Source of the DNA: Bradyrhizobium sp. ARR65
GTDB taxonomy: Bacteria > Pseudomonadota > Alphaproteobacteria > Rhizobiales > Xanthobacteraceae
Reading direction: 5' to 3'
DNA: 64,000 nt
NCBI RefSeq assembly: GCF_000472385.1
Contig: NZ_AWZU01000002.1
Coordinates: 1-64,000, forward strand
The first letter of the stretch is position 1. Every line of letters begins with the position of its first letter. Positions 8,114 to 17,602 of the stretch are shown in pieces. The notes under the pieces are model-generated. The model saw only the letters and a list, made by a program, of their open reading frames with translations, was not told the DNA's origin and did no database searches. A program made the translations under genes and the position numbers.

Positions 8114-9817
8114 ATGACCGTGATCGGTTGGCTTCAAATCATCCTTTATTGCATCGTCATAGTCGCGCTGGTCAAACCGCTTGGCTGGTACATGACGCGG
8201 GTCTTCAACGGCGAGCGCACCTTCCTGTCGCCGGTATTGCGTCCAGTGGAGGCAGGTATCTACTGGATCGGGGGCGTCGATGAGAGGCGCGAGCAGCATT
8301 GGCTGACCTATACGGCTGCCATGCTGCTCTTTCATGTCGGCGGCTTCCTCATCATCTATGGGCTGATGCGGCTGCAGGCATTGTTGCCGTTCAATCCGGC
8401 CGGTCAGTCCGCTGTTGCCGAGGACCTGTCGTTCAATACGGCGATCAGCTTCATCACCAACACCAACTGGCAGAACTACGGTGGAGAAAGCACGCTTTCC
8501 TACTTGACGCAGATGGTCGGTCTAACACATCAGAACTTTCTGTCCGCGGCTACCGGCATCGTGCTCGCGGTCGCGTTGATTCGCGGCTTTGCACGTGCCT
8601 CGATGCGAACCGTCGGTAATTTCTGGATCGACATCACCCGCTGCACGCTCTATGTGCTGCTGCCGATCTGTATCGTCTACACGCTCTTCCTCGTCTGGCA
8701 GGGCATGCCGCAGACGCTCGGCGATTACGTCGAAGCCGCCACATTGGAAGGCGCGAAGCAGACCATTGCGGTCGGCCCGGTTGCCTCGCAAGTCGCGATC
8801 AAGATGCTGGGCACCAATGGTGGCGGCTTCTTCAATGCCAACGCCGCGCATCCTTTCGAGAATCCCACGGCGCTCTCCAACTTCGTGCAAATCATTTCGA
8901 TCTTTGCGATCGGCGCCGCGCTGACGAACGTGTTCGGCCGTATGGTCGGAAACCAGCGCCAGGGCTGGGCGATTTTGGCCGTGATGGGCGTGCTGTTCAT
9001 CGCCGGCGTCGCCATCACTTATTGGGCGGAAGCAAATAGCACCACGATGATGCATACGCTGGGGCTGACCGGCGGCAACATGGAGGGCAAGGAAGTCCGC
9101 TTCGGCATCGTTGCCTCCTCGCTGTTTGCTGTCATCACCACTGCCGCATCATGCGGCGCGGTCAACGCCATGCATGACAGTTTCACCGGGCTCGGCGGCA
9201 TGATCCCGCTGATCAATATGCAGCTCGGCGAAATCATCGTCGGCGGCGTCGGCGCCGGTCTCTACGGCATGCTGCTCTTCGTCACCATCTCGATTTTCGT
9301 AGCAGGGCTCATGGTCGGCCGCACGCCGGAATATGTTGGCAAGAAGATCGAGGCGCGCGAAGTGAAGATGGCGATGCTGGCAATTTTGGTGCTGCCCCTG
9401 ATGTATCTCGGCTGGACCGCGGTTGCCGTGGTGTTGCCAGGACCGGTGTCCGCCATGAACAACGCCGGCCCGCATGGCTTTACCGAGGTGCTTTACGCTT
9501 ATACCTCGTCGACCGGGAATAATGGCTCGGCATTCGCGGGCCTCTCCGGCAACACTTTCTTTTACAACCTGACGCTCGCATGCGCGATGTTCGTCGGCCG
9601 TTTCTTCATGATCATCCCCGCGATGGCGATCGCGGGGTCATTGGCCGGCAAGAAATCGATTCCGCCGTCGATGGGTACGTTCCCAACCACTGGCGGCCTG
9701 TTCGTCGGTCTCGTCGTCGGCGTGATCCTGATCATCGGCGGCCTCACCTTCTTCCCGGCGCTCGCGCTTGGGCCAATCGTCGAACACCTCGCGATGACCG
9801 CGGGCGCGCTGTTCTGA
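8114..9817 (+). CDS. kdpA: KdpA, potassium-binding channel subunit
   Basis: A 567-residue polytopic inner-membrane protein, usual length for KdpA. It forms the K+-selective entry pathway of the high-affinity KdpFABC pump. All four selectivity-filter loops can be seen: [11 protein letters not shown] (about 115-125), GTNGGGFFN (233-241), ASCGAVN (345-351) and STGNNGSAF (466-474). The protein belongs to the superfamily of K+ transporters with four MPM repeats. It is co-directional with kdpF and kdpB, with a 24-base gap to kdpB. Expression is expected under low K+ or osmotic upshift through the KdpD/KdpE pair encoded downstream. Confidence 0.97.
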   Translation: MTVIGWLQIILYCIVIVALVKPLGWYMTRVFNGERTFLSPVLRPVEAGIYWIGGVDERREQHWLTYTAAMLLFHVGGFLIIYGLMRLQALLPFNPAGQSAVAEDLSFNTAISFITNTNWQNYGGESTLSYLTQMVGLTHQNFLSAATGIVLAVALIRGFARASMRTVGNFWIDITRCTLYVLLPICIVYTLFLVWQGMPQTLGDYVEAATLEGAKQTIAVGPVASQVAIKMLGTNGGGFFNANAAHPFENPTALSNFVQIISIFAIGAALTNVFGRMVGNQRQGWAILAVMGVLFIAGVAITYWAEANSTTMMHTLGLTGGNMEGKEVRFGIVASSLFAVITTAASCGAVNAMHDSFTGLGGMIPLINMQLGEIIVGGVGAGLYGMLLFVTISIFVAGLMVGRTPEYVGKKIEAREVKMAMLAILVLPLMYLGWTAVAVVLPGPVSAMNNAGPHGFTEVLYAYTSSTGNNGSAFAGLSGNTFFYNLTLACAMFVGRFFMIIPAMAIAGSLAGKKSIPPSMGTFPTTGGLFVGLVVGVILIIGGLTFFPALALGPIVEHLAMTAGALF

Positions 9818-9841
9818 GCGAGCGCATTTGGAGCTACATCC

Positions 9842-11956
9842 ATGGAACCTGTCGTTAAGATGAATAAGCGGATGCCAGTCGCTACGATGCTGGATCCGAA
9901 GATCGTGGTGCCCGCGATCAAGGCCTCCTTCATCAAGCTCGATCCGCGAGTAATGATGAAGAACCCGGTGATGTTCGTGGTCGAGATCGTGGCTGCGTTG
10001 ACCACCGTGATCTTTCTGCGCGATCTCGTGACAGGGAGTGCCGATCTCGGGTTCACCTTCCAGATTATTCTCTGGCTGTGGTTCACGGTGCTGTTCGCCA
10101 ACTTCGCCGAAGCGGTCGCCGAGGGGCGTGGCAAGGCGCAGGCTGAATCGCTGCGCAAGACGCGAACGGAAAGCCAGGCCAAGCTGCTGAACGGCTCCGA
10201 CGGGACCTATCATCTGGTGCCCGGCACCAGCCTCAAGATGGGCGACATCGTTCTGGTCGAGGCCGGCGACATCATTCCGTCCGACGGCGAAGTCATTGAA
10301 GGTGTTGCGTCGGTCAACGAGGCGGCGATCACCGGGGAATCCGCGCCGGTGATCCGCGAATCCGGCGGTGACCGTTCGGCCGTCACCGGCGGCACCCAGG
10401 TGCTGTCGGACTGGATCCGCGTCCGCATCACGGCCGAGCAGGGCTCGACCTTCATCGACCGCATGATCAAGCTGGTCGAAGGTGCGGAGCGGCAGAAGAC
10501 GCCGAATGAGATCGCGCTCAACATCCTGCTCGCGGGGCTCACGATCATCTTCGTCTTTGCGACCGTTACCATCCCCAGCTACGCATCCTATGCGGGCGGA
10601 CAGATTTCGGTCGTGATCCTGGTCGCGCTGTTCGTGACCCTGATCCCGACCACCATCGGCGCGCTGTTGTCGGCGATCGGGATCGCGGGCATGGATCGCC
10701 TGGTACGCTTCAACGTGCTGGCGATGTCCGGCCGCGCGGTCGAAGCTGCCGGCGACGTCGATACCCTGCTGCTCGACAAGACCGGCACCATCACCCTTGG
10801 CAATCGTCAGGCCACCGCCTTCCGCCCCGTGCTCGGCGTGACCGAACAGGAGCTTGCGGATGCGGCGCAGCTTGCTTCGCTCGCCGACGAGACCCCGGAG
10901 GGTCGCTCGATTGTCGTGCTCGCGAAGGAGAAGTACGGTATCCGCGGTCGCGATATGGGCGAACTTGGCGCTATCTTCGTTCCGTTTACGGCGCAGACCC
11001 GCATGAGCGGCGTCGATGCGGGCGGCTCGTCGGTGCGCAAAGGCGCGGTCGACGCCATCCTCAACTATGTCACTGACGGTACCCAGCTCGTGGCCTCCGG
11101 CAACGTTGCGCGGATGGTGCAGCCGGCGGCGCTATCGGACGTGGGGCGTGAGGTCCAGTCGATTGCAGACGAGATCGCCAAGTCGGGCGGAACGCCGCTT
11201 GCGGTAGCGAAGGACGGCCGGCTGCTCGGCGTCGTGCACCTCAAGGACATCGTCAAGGGAGGCATCCGCGAGCGGTTTGCCGAACTGCGTCGTATGGGCA
11301 TCCGCACCATCATGATAACAGGCGATAATCCGATGACGGCGGCCGCTATCGCCGCCGAAGCCGGAGTGGACGACTTCCTTGCCCAGGCGACGCCCGAGGA
11401 CAAGCTGAAGCTGATCCGCGACGAACAGGCCAAGGGCAAGCTGGTGGCGATGTGCGGCGACGGCACCAACGACGCGCCTGCGCTGGCGCAAGCCGACGTC
11501 GGCGTTGCCATGAACACGGGCACGCAGGCCGCCCGCGAGGCCGGCAACATGGTCGATCTCGACTCCAATCCGACCAAACTGATCGAGGTCGTCGAGATCG
11601 GTAAGCAACTGTTGATGACGCGCGGTGCGCTGACGACGTTCTCGATTGCCAATGACGTCGCGAAATATTTCGCCATTATCCCCGCGATGTTCCTTGCCTT
11701 CTATCCGCAGCTCAGCGTGCTCAATGTCATGCACTTGGCGAGCCCGCAGAGCGCGATCCTGTCGGCGATCATCTTCAATGCGCTAGTCATCATCGCGCTG
11801 ATTCCGCTCGCTCTGAAAGGCGTGGCCTACCGTGCGATAGGTGCCGGCGCGCTCTTGCGGCGCAACCTGCTGATCTACGGTCTGGGTGGCATCGTTATTC
11901 CCTTCATCGGCATCAAGGCCATCGACCTCGCGGTCGCGGCCCTGCATTTGGCCTGA
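9842..11956 (+). CDS. kdpB: KdpB, P-type ATPase subunit
   Basis: A 704-residue P-type ATPase that energises K+ uptake. The phosphorylated aspartate is Asp312 in LDKTGT. The actuator loop TGES is at 164-167, and the hinge motif [10 protein letters not shown] is present in the P domain, so all catalytic hallmarks are intact. It has a hydrophobic N-terminal pair, a central pair ending in the [13 protein letters not shown] helix, and C-terminal helices. A ribosome site (GGAG) precedes ATG 9842. It follows kdpA by 24 bases. The 146-base gap to kdpC is longer than usual for this operon and contains repeat-like sequence. Confidence 0.97.
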   Translation: MEPVVKMNKRMPVATMLDPKIVVPAIKASFIKLDPRVMMKNPVMFVVEIVAALTTVIFLRDLVTGSADLGFTFQIILWLWFTVLFANFAEAVAEGRGKAQAESLRKTRTESQAKLLNGSDGTYHLVPGTSLKMGDIVLVEAGDIIPSDGEVIEGVASVNEAAITGESAPVIRESGGDRSAVTGGTQVLSDWIRVRITAEQGSTFIDRMIKLVEGAERQKTPNEIALNILLAGLTIIFVFATVTIPSYASYAGGQISVVILVALFVTLIPTTIGALLSAIGIAGMDRLVRFNVLAMSGRAVEAAGDVDTLLLDKTGTITLGNRQATAFRPVLGVTEQELADAAQLASLADETPEGRSIVVLAKEKYGIRGRDMGELGAIFVPFTAQTRMSGVDAGGSSVRKGAVDAILNYVTDGTQLVASGNVARMVQPAALSDVGREVQSIADEIAKSGGTPLAVAKDGRLLGVVHLKDIVKGGIRERFAELRRMGIRTIMITGDNPMTAAAIAAEAGVDDFLAQATPEDKLKLIRDEQAKGKLVAMCGDGTNDAPALAQADVGVAMNTGTQAAREAGNMVDLDSNPTKLIEVVEIGKQLLMTRGALTTFSIANDVAKYFAIIPAMFLAFYPQLSVLNVMHLASPQSAILSAIIFNALVIIALIPLALKGVAYRAIGAGALLRRNLLIYGLGGIVIPFIGIKAIDLAVAALHLA

Positions 11957-12102
11957 TCGGCATTGCGAGCGAAGGGATGAAGGAGATGCGGAATATTACG
12001 CAGGTGCCATTCCAGGGCGCCTGGAGGAGGCGAGCCCGGGCCGGCCATGGGTCGGACCCGTTGGCATCGCCGCGTAATGACGGACGACATTAGGAGACAA
12101 AC
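11957..12102. repeat. Repeat-like spacer between kdpB and kdpC
   Basis: The 146-base gap carries CATTGCGAGCGAAG near 11963 and a tail GCATCGCCGCGTAATGACGG near 12064. Both resemble the outer parts of the palindromic repeat found at 16484-16602 and familiar from Bradyrhizobium intergenic DNA. The middle is GC-rich with possible short hairpins. Genes kdpA-kdpB and most other neighbours are much closer, so this looks like a decayed repeat inserted within an operon. The kdpC ribosome site TAGGAGA lies at its end. Confidence 0.4.
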
Positions 12103-12705
12103 ATGTTAAGAGAAATTCGTCCCGCGATATTTGTGCTTCTGGCACTCACGCTGATCACGGGCGTGGCCTATCCGCTCGTCATGACCGGCGTCGCCGGCGC
12201 GATCTTTCCGCAGCAGGCGCAAGGGAGCCTAATCGATAGAGACGGCAAGGTGGTCGGCTCCGCCCTGATCGGCCAGGAGTTCAAGAGTGAGGGATATTTC
12301 CATGGCCGTCCGTCCGCAACTACGGCGCCGGACCCGAACGATTCGACCAAGACCGTAGCGGCGCCTTACAATGCGGCCAATTCGGGCGGGTCCAATCTCG
12401 GTCCGACCAGCAAGGTGCTCAGCGATCGTCTCAAGGAGGGCGTCGAAAAACTGAAAGCGGAAAATCCTGCGAGCCCCGTCCCGGTCGATCTCGTCACGAC
12501 ATCGGCCAGCGGCCTCGATCCCGATATCTCGCCTGAGGCTGCACTGTTCCAGGTGCCTCGGGTCGCAAAGGCGCGCAACATGCCGCAGGAGCGCGTCCGC
12601 GACCTGGTCACCCAGAACACGCAAGGCCGCCTGCTCGGATTATTCGGCGAGCCACGGGTCAACGTGCTGGCGCTGAATCTTGCGCTCGACGCGGCGGCCA
12701 AATGA
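12103..12705 (+). CDS. kdpC: KdpC, accessory subunit of the potassium ATPase
   Basis: A 200-residue protein with one N-terminal membrane helix (about 8-32) and a soluble periplasmic domain. Family hallmarks are [17 protein letters not shown], the N-SGGSNLGP motif, the [10 protein letters not shown] motif and VNVLALN near the C-terminus. KdpC stabilises the complex and is thought to increase K+ affinity. A clear ribosome site (AGGAGA) precedes ATG 12103. The sensor kinase gene follows after 47 bases. Confidence 0.96.
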   Translation: MLREIRPAIFVLLALTLITGVAYPLVMTGVAGAIFPQQAQGSLIDRDGKVVGSALIGQEFKSEGYFHGRPSATTAPDPNDSTKTVAAPYNAANSGGSNLGPTSKVLSDRLKEGVEKLKAENPASPVPVDLVTTSASGLDPDISPEAALFQVPRVAKARNMPQERVRDLVTQNTQGRLLGLFGEPRVNVLALNLALDAAAK

Positions 12706-12752
12706 GGCATGCGAGGCTCGCGCAGCCACCTTGCCTGTGCCTATAATAGTCC

Positions 12753-15476
12753 ATGGCAAATCAGCGTCGCGATCCCGAACAACGGCCCCTGCCGGAAGCC
12801 CTGCTGCAGGCAGCAAAGCGCGAGCATGGCGGCGTCGGACGGCTGAAGATTTTCGTCGGCGCCGCGCCTGGAGTCGGCAAAACCTACGAGATGCTGCAGA
12901 GCGCGCATGCCCGGTTGAAGGGCGGGGCCGATATCTTGATCGGCTTCGTCGAGACCCACGGCCGCGCGGAGACAGAGGCATTGCTGCGTGGGTTCGAAAT
13001 CATTCCCCGCAAGCGGCTCGAATATAGGGGCCAGATCATCGAGGAGATGGACCTTGATGCAGTGATCGCACGCCACCCGCAGATCGCTGTCGTCGACGAG
13101 CTGGCCCACACCAACGCGCCAGGCAGTCGCCACCCCAAGCGCTACCTGGACGTCGAGGAGCTGCTGTCGCGCGGCATCGACGTCCATACGGCGGTCAACA
13201 TCCAGCACATTGAAAGTCTCAACGACGTGGTCGCCCAGATCACGCATGTGCGGGTGCGCGAGACCGTGCCGGATTCGGTGTTCGACCGTGCGGATGAGAT
13301 CGAGCTCATCGATCTCACGCCGGACGATCTGATCCAGCGGCTGAAGGAGGGCAAGGTCTATGTCCCCAAACAGGCCGAGCGCGCGCTGGAGCATTATTTC
13401 TCGCCGGGAAACCTGACCGCCCTGCGCGAGCTGGCGCTCCGCCGCACCGCCGAGCGGGTCGATGAGCAGCTACTCACGCACATGCAAGCCAATGCGATCG
13501 CCGGGCCGTGGGCCGCCGGCGAGCGCATCCTGGTCTGCGTCAGTGAGGACCCGCGCGCGGCGGGGCTCGTGCGCTATACCAAGCGGCTGGCCGATCGGGT
13601 GCACGCGCCCTGGACCGCGATCAGCATCGAAACCCGGCGCAGCCTGCAACTGACCGATGAGGAGCGTGATCGGCTGGCGGATACCTTGCGGCTCGCCGAG
13701 GCGCTGGGGGGCGAGGCCCTCACCATTCCGGGCGTGGAGCGGCGCATCGCCGACGACATCATCAAATTCGCGCAGGCCAATAACGTCACGCAGATCATCA
13801 TCGGCAAATCCACACGTTCGCGACTGTTCGAGATCATGCGCGGCTCGGTGGTGCATGATCTGGTGCGGCGTGCCGGGAATATCACCATCAACGTGATCGC
13901 CGGCGAGGAATTGCCGGCGGCGCCGGTTCTGAAGAATACGGTGCAGACGGCCGCGCGCAGTGAACCCTTTAATGCGCGGCCCTATCTGATGGCGCTTGCT
14001 ATCTCGGCAGTTGGTCTTGCCGTCGCTGAGTTGATCCAGCCATGGTTCGGGGTCGAGAACGTCGATTTGGTATTCCTGACCGCCGTGGTAGTGGTTGCCG
14101 TGCGCTACGGCTTGTGGCCATCGCTCTTGGCGAGCGTCGCGGCCTCGTTGTGCTACAATTTCTTCTTCCTGCCACCGGTCTATACCTTCACGATCACCGA
14201 CCCGACCAACATCGCGGCCTTCTTCTTTTTCATGCTGATCGCGATCCTGGTGTCGAATGTCGCGGGCCGCGTGCGCACCCAAGCCGACACGGCGATCGGC
14301 CGCATCAGGATGACCGAACAACTTTATGCATTCAGCCGCAAGCTTGCGGGTACGGCGACTCTGGATGACGTGTTGTGGGCAACCGCGTATCAGACCGCGC
14401 TGATGCTGAAGGTCCGCGTCGTGCTGTTGCTGCCCGAACAGGGCGTGCTGACGGTGAAGGCCGGCTATCCGCCCGAGGATCAGCTCGACCAGGCCGATCT
14501 TGCCGCCGCGAACTGGGCGTGGAGCAACGACCGGCCCGCGGGCCGCGGTTCGGACACGCTGCCGGGCGCCAAGCGCTTGTTCCTGCCCATGCGCACCGGC
14601 CGCGGCTCGATCGGCGTGATCGGCATCGATAACGACCGAACCGGGCCATTGCTGACGCCGGACCAGCGCCGGCTGCTCGACGCGCTGGTCGACCAGGGAG
14701 CGCTTGCGATCGAACGGGTCCTGCTGGTGGAGGACATGGATCAGGTCAAGCGCACGATTGAATCGGAGCGGCTGCGCTCGGCGCTGCTGACCTCGATCTC
14801 CCATGATTTGAAGACGCCGCTCGCCTCAGTGCTCGGCGCCGCGTCCGCTATGCGTGATCTCGAGAGCGGTCTTTCCGACCAGCAAAAGCGCGACCTGCTG
14901 GCCACGGTGATCGACGAATCCGAACGGCTCAACCGTTTCATCGCCAATTTGCTCGATATGACCAAGCTGGAATCCGGTGCCATCGTGCCGAACACCGCGC
15001 TCCATGATGTCGGCGAGATCGTGGGCAGCGCGCTTCGGCGCGCCGGCAAGATCCTGGCGCGGCACAAGATCTCGCTGGAGTCGGACGCGGATCTGCCGAT
15101 GCTGGAGCTTGACGCCGTGCTGTTCGAACAGGTGCTGTTCAATCTGCTGGACAATGCCGCCAAATATTCGCCGCCGGACACCACGATCTCGATCCGGACT
15201 TTGCGCGACAAGGATTCGGTGTCGCTGCAGGTCGCCGATGAAGGCGAGGGCATTCCGCCGGGAGAGCTCGAGAGCGTGTTCGACAAGTTTTATCGGGTAC
15301 AGAAGACCGACCATGTGCGTCCCGGCACCGGTCTGGGCCTTGCGATCTCGCGCGGCTTTATCGAAGCGATGCATGGCAAGATCTTTGCCGCCAACCGCAG
15401 CGACCGCCGCGGCGCCGTGCTGACCATCCGCTTGCCGATTCCGGCGCAAGTCAAGACTCTGGACACCGCGGCATGA
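12753..15476 (+). CDS. kdpD: KdpD, sensor histidine kinase for K+ / turgor
   Basis: A 907-residue membrane kinase that controls kdp expression. Order of parts: N-terminal KdpD domain with Walker A GAAPGVGKT near 32-40 and the VDELAHTN segment, a universal-stress-like domain (to about 380), four closely spaced membrane helices (about 405-500), a GAF-like region, the HisKA box with phospho-accepting His684 (SISHDLKTPLASVLG), and a C-terminal ATPase domain with N box, DEGEGIP (G1) and GTGLGLAI (G2). Length is normal. No good ribosome site is visible before ATG 12753. The stop overlaps kdpE by 4 bases. Confidence 0.96.
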   Translation: MANQRRDPEQRPLPEALLQAAKREHGGVGRLKIFVGAAPGVGKTYEMLQSAHARLKGGADILIGFVETHGRAETEALLRGFEIIPRKRLEYRGQIIEEMDLDAVIARHPQIAVVDELAHTNAPGSRHPKRYLDVEELLSRGIDVHTAVNIQHIESLNDVVAQITHVRVRETVPDSVFDRADEIELIDLTPDDLIQRLKEGKVYVPKQAERALEHYFSPGNLTALRELALRRTAERVDEQLLTHMQANAIAGPWAAGERILVCVSEDPRAAGLVRYTKRLADRVHAPWTAISIETRRSLQLTDEERDRLADTLRLAEALGGEALTIPGVERRIADDIIKFAQANNVTQIIIGKSTRSRLFEIMRGSVVHDLVRRAGNITINVIAGEELPAAPVLKNTVQTAARSEPFNARPYLMALAISAVGLAVAELIQPWFGVENVDLVFLTAVVVVAVRYGLWPSLLASVAASLCYNFFFLPPVYTFTITDPTNIAAFFFFMLIAILVSNVAGRVRTQADTAIGRIRMTEQLYAFSRKLAGTATLDDVLWATAYQTALMLKVRVVLLLPEQGVLTVKAGYPPEDQLDQADLAAANWAWSNDRPAGRGSDTLPGAKRLFLPMRTGRGSIGVIGIDNDRTGPLLTPDQRRLLDALVDQGALAIERVLLVEDMDQVKRTIESERLRSALLTSISHDLKTPLASVLGAASAMRDLESGLSDQQKRDLLATVIDESERLNRFIANLLDMTKLESGAIVPNTALHDVGEIVGSALRRAGKILARHKISLESDADLPMLELDAVLFEQVLFNLLDNAAKYSPPDTTISIRTLRDKDSVSLQVADEGEGIPPGELESVFDKFYRVQKTDHVRPGTGLGLAISRGFIEAMHGKIFAANRSDRRGAVLTIRLPIPAQVKTLDTAA

Positions 15477-16162
15477 GTGCGCCCCTGATCAAGGTGCTTG
15501 TCATTGACGACGAGCCGCCGATCCGCAAATTGCTGCGGATGGGCCTGACCACCCAAGGCTATGAAATTCTCGAGGCGCCGAACGGCAAGACGGCGCTCGA
15601 ATTGCTCGCGCAGCGCCCCGCGCTGATCATTCTGGACTTGGGTCTGCCGGACATCCAGGGGCATGAACTGTTGCGGGTGATCCGGGCACGCGACGAGAGC
15701 GTGCCGATCGTGGTATTGTCGAGCCGGGGCGATGAGGCCGGCAAGGTGCAGGCGCTCGATCTCGGCGCCGACGACTACCTGACGAAGCCTTTCGGGATGG
15801 ACGAGCTGCTGGCGCGCCTGCGCGCGGCGCTGCGGCATCAATTGCAGGTCCAGGGCGAGCGGCCGGTGTTTCGCACAGGCGACCTCTCGGTCGATCTGGT
15901 GCGTCGCATGGTCAAGGTCGGCGACCGCGATATAAAGCTGTCACCAAAGGAATACGAGCTCTTGCGCGTGCTGGTGCAGCACGCCGGCAAGGTGCTGACT
16001 CACCGCTTCCTCTTGAAGGAGCTTTGGGACGAGCTGACCGACGCGCAATATCTTCGCGTCTATGTGCGTCAGCTTCGGCAGAAGATCGAAGCCGATCCCG
16101 AACGTCCGCAATTCGTGCTGACCGAGACAGGCATCGGCTATCGCCTGCGCGCGCCCGACTAG
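15473..16162 (+). CDS. kdpE: KdpE, response regulator
   Basis: A 229-residue OmpR-family regulator. Receiver domain 1-120 has acidic pocket DDE at 12-14, phospho-acceptor Asp55 (LIILDLGLPD), a switch Ser/Thr (VVLSSR) and Lys in YLTKPFG. The C-terminal winged-helix domain includes LSPKEYELLRVLVQHAG and the recognition helix region YLRVYVRQLRQKI. It starts with an ATGA overlap on kdpD, so the pair is co-translated. It presumably activates the kdp promoter region; the palindrome at 7705-7721 is a candidate target. Confidence 0.96.
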   Translation: MSAPLIKVLVIDDEPPIRKLLRMGLTTQGYEILEAPNGKTALELLAQRPALIILDLGLPDIQGHELLRVIRARDESVPIVVLSSRGDEAGKVQALDLGADDYLTKPFGMDELLARLRAALRHQLQVQGERPVFRTGDLSVDLVRRMVKVGDRDIKLSPKEYELLRVLVQHAGKVLTHRFLLKELWDELTDAQYLRVYVRQLRQKIEADPERPQFVLTETGIGYRLRAPD

Positions 16163-16235
16163 CGTCGTCCTTGTTGCAAATGTGGAACCAACGCCTGCGG
16201 CAACGATTTACACCATCGCTACCGGGAGGATCACC

Positions 16236-16478
16236 ATGGCACGGAAATACTCCAGAAAAGCATCCGCGAAGGTCGGCCGCGCGATGAAGAAACGCAAAGC
16301 CGGCACATTGAGAAGCGGACGTTCGGGCCGCAAGGTCAAGGGCCGCAAACAGGCGATTGCGATCGGGCTGTCGGAAGCGCGTCGGGAAGGCAAGAAAGTG
16401 CCGCCCAAGAAGTCTTCGAAAAAGCGAAAGGGCGCAAAAAAGCGGAAGACGTCGAAGAAGCGGAAGTCGAAGAGGTAG
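16236..16478 (+). CDS. DUF6496 lysine-rich protein
   Basis: An 80-residue, extremely basic protein. ATG 16236 is preceded by GGGAGGA. Residues 1-52 match my memory of the DUF6496 pattern (KAGTLRSGRSGRKVKGRKQA, then IAIGLSEARREGKKVP). Residues 53-80 are almost pure Lys/Arg/Ser with a repeated KKRK motif, like a histone H1 tail, which suggests DNA binding. It lies between kdpE and the convergent ku gene. Similar small basic genes occur near ku/ligD in other genomes as far as I recall, but no function is established. Link to end joining is inference. No clear promoter; a GGAAC at 16184 lacks a proper partner. Confidence 0.75.
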   Translation: MARKYSRKASAKVGRAMKKRKAGTLRSGRSGRKVKGRKQAIAIGLSEARREGKKVPPKKSSKKRKGAKKRKTSKKRKSKR

Positions 16479-16483
16479 GCTCC

Positions 16484-16602
16484 GTCCTTGCGAGGAGCGA
16501 AGCGGCGAAGCAATCCAGAGCCCAAATCGCGGCTCTGGATTGCTTCGCGGAGCCTTTCATCGGAGGGAGCTTCGCGCCCACCCGTTGGCTCGCAATAGCG
16601 AT
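16484..16602. repeat. Intergenic palindromic repeat, possible bidirectional terminator
   Basis: Perfect 18-base arms, GCGAAGCAATCCAGAGCC at 16505-16522 and its complement at 16531-16548, with an 8-base loop. They are flanked by GTCCTTGCGAGGAGCGAAG on one side and GGCTCGCAATAG on the other. I associate the GAAGCAATCCAG / CTGGATTGCTTC core with abundant palindromic elements in Bradyrhizobium genomes. It sits exactly between two convergent genes (DUF6496 and ku), where it could end both transcripts. Confidence 0.7.
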
Positions 16603-17487
16603 TTAGCCGGCCTTGCGGTGTCTTGCGGGCGAGCGCTGTGCCTTCCTTGCCGCGCGGCGGTGCGAGGTGCGACGGCGTTCTGCCGCATGGCTTGGCCGTT
16701 TTGCGGCGGCTCTGCCCTTCAGGCTCTGCTTCAACGCATCCATCAGATTGATGACATTGCTTGGCCGCTCCTCCGGCTCGGGCAGCTTGATCGGTTTGCC
16801 GGCGGCCTTGCGCCGCACCAGCGTCTTCAATGCGTTTTCATACTCGTCCTTGAACTGCGAGGGATCGAAATGCGCCGCCTTGCTGCGCAGGATATGTCCT
16901 GCAAGCTCGACCATGTCCTTCGTGATCCTTGGATTCCTGATGCCCTCGAAATAGTCGCCGGCGTCGCGCATTTCGTAGGGAAAGCGCAGCGTCGTGCCGA
17001 GCAGGCCCCTGCCGCAGGGTTCGATCGCGATCACATGCTCGCGGTTAGTGAGCACGATCCGGGCAAGCGCCACCCGGTCCTGGTCTTTCATGGCGTCGCG
17101 AATGACGGCAAAGGCATCGACACCGGCCGCTCCGTCCGGGGCGATGTAGTAGGGATGGTTGAGGTAGCGTTCGTCGATCTCGTCCTTGGGTACAAAACTG
17201 TCGATGTCGATCGTATGCGTACTTTCGATCTGGATGGCGTCCAGCTCCTCCTTGTCGATCTCGACATAGTTGCCCTTGCTGATTTCATAGCCGCGCGCCT
17301 TCTGTTCGCCCTCGACGACGTCGCCGGTCTCGGAATCCACCATCTGCTGCTTCAGCCGGTTGCCCGTCTCTTTGTTGATGAGATGAAAGCGGGTCTTTGC
17401 CACCGCAGTTGTTGCCGGATAAAGGACGACCGGACAGGTCACCAGCGAAAGCTTGAGCGAGCCTTTCCAATAGGCGCGGGGGGCCAT
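16603..17487 (-). CDS. ku: Ku, DNA end-binding protein for non-homologous end joining
   Basis: A 294-residue bacterial Ku. The Ku core spans about residues 5-255 and includes the N-terminal YWKGSLKLSLVTCPV, the KGYE-like segment ARGYEISKGNYVEID, and the C-terminal MVELAGHIL and YENAL-LVRRK. Ku forms a homodimer ring on broken DNA ends and recruits LigD. The last 40 residues are Arg/Lys rich, a basic tail that in other Ku proteins aids DNA binding and threading. ATG 17487 is 115 bases from divergent ligD. A good EcfG-type promoter (17552 down to 17528, minus strand) precedes it, suggesting general-stress control. Confidence 0.96.
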   Translation of the reverse strand: MAPRAYWKGSLKLSLVTCPVVLYPATTAVAKTRFHLINKETGNRLKQQMVDSETGDVVEGEQKARGYEISKGNYVEIDKEELDAIQIESTHTIDIDSFVPKDEIDERYLNHPYYIAPDGAAGVDAFAVIRDAMKDQDRVALARIVLTNREHVIAIEPCGRGLLGTTLRFPYEMRDAGDYFEGIRNPRITKDMVELAGHILRSKAAHFDPSQFKDEYENALKTLVRRKAAGKPIKLPEPEERPSNVINLMDALKQSLKGRAAAKRPSHAAERRRTSHRRAARKAQRSPARHRKAG

Positions 17488-17519
17488 TCACAATCTCCGA
17501 ACGTTTCCAGCACGTTACA

Positions 17520-17544
17520 GGAACCCCAACGGGTGTTGCGGGTT
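17520..17544 (+). promoter_or_regulatory. EcfG-like promoter for ligD (variant -10)
   Basis: GGAAC (17520-17524), 16-base spacer, GGTT (17541-17544). It differs from the GGAAC-N16/17-CGTT consensus in one base of the -10 element. It lies about 58 bases before the ligD start and overlaps the minus-strand ku promoter. Confidence 0.45.
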
Positions 17545-17552
17545 TTGGTTCC
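17528..17552 (-). promoter_or_regulatory. EcfG-type promoter for ku
   Basis: On the minus strand GGAAC (17552-17548), a 16-base spacer and CGTT (17531-17528) match the alphaproteobacterial EcfG general-stress sigma consensus exactly. It is placed about 40 bases before the ku start codon. Confidence 0.7.
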
Positions 17553-17602
17553 GGATAGGTGCGTGATAGAGTTTCGCGCCGTCCGAACCAGCGAGATCGA
17601 TC

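Noticed and set aside
12742-12747. TATAAT just before kdpD as an internal promoter
   Set aside because: It lies six bases from the start codon and has no -35 partner at suitable spacing; it would give an mRNA with almost no leader.
16184-16208. GGAAC-N16-GATT upstream of the DUF6496 gene as an EcfG promoter
   Set aside because: The -10 half keeps only two of the four consensus bases; GGAAC alone is too frequent to count.
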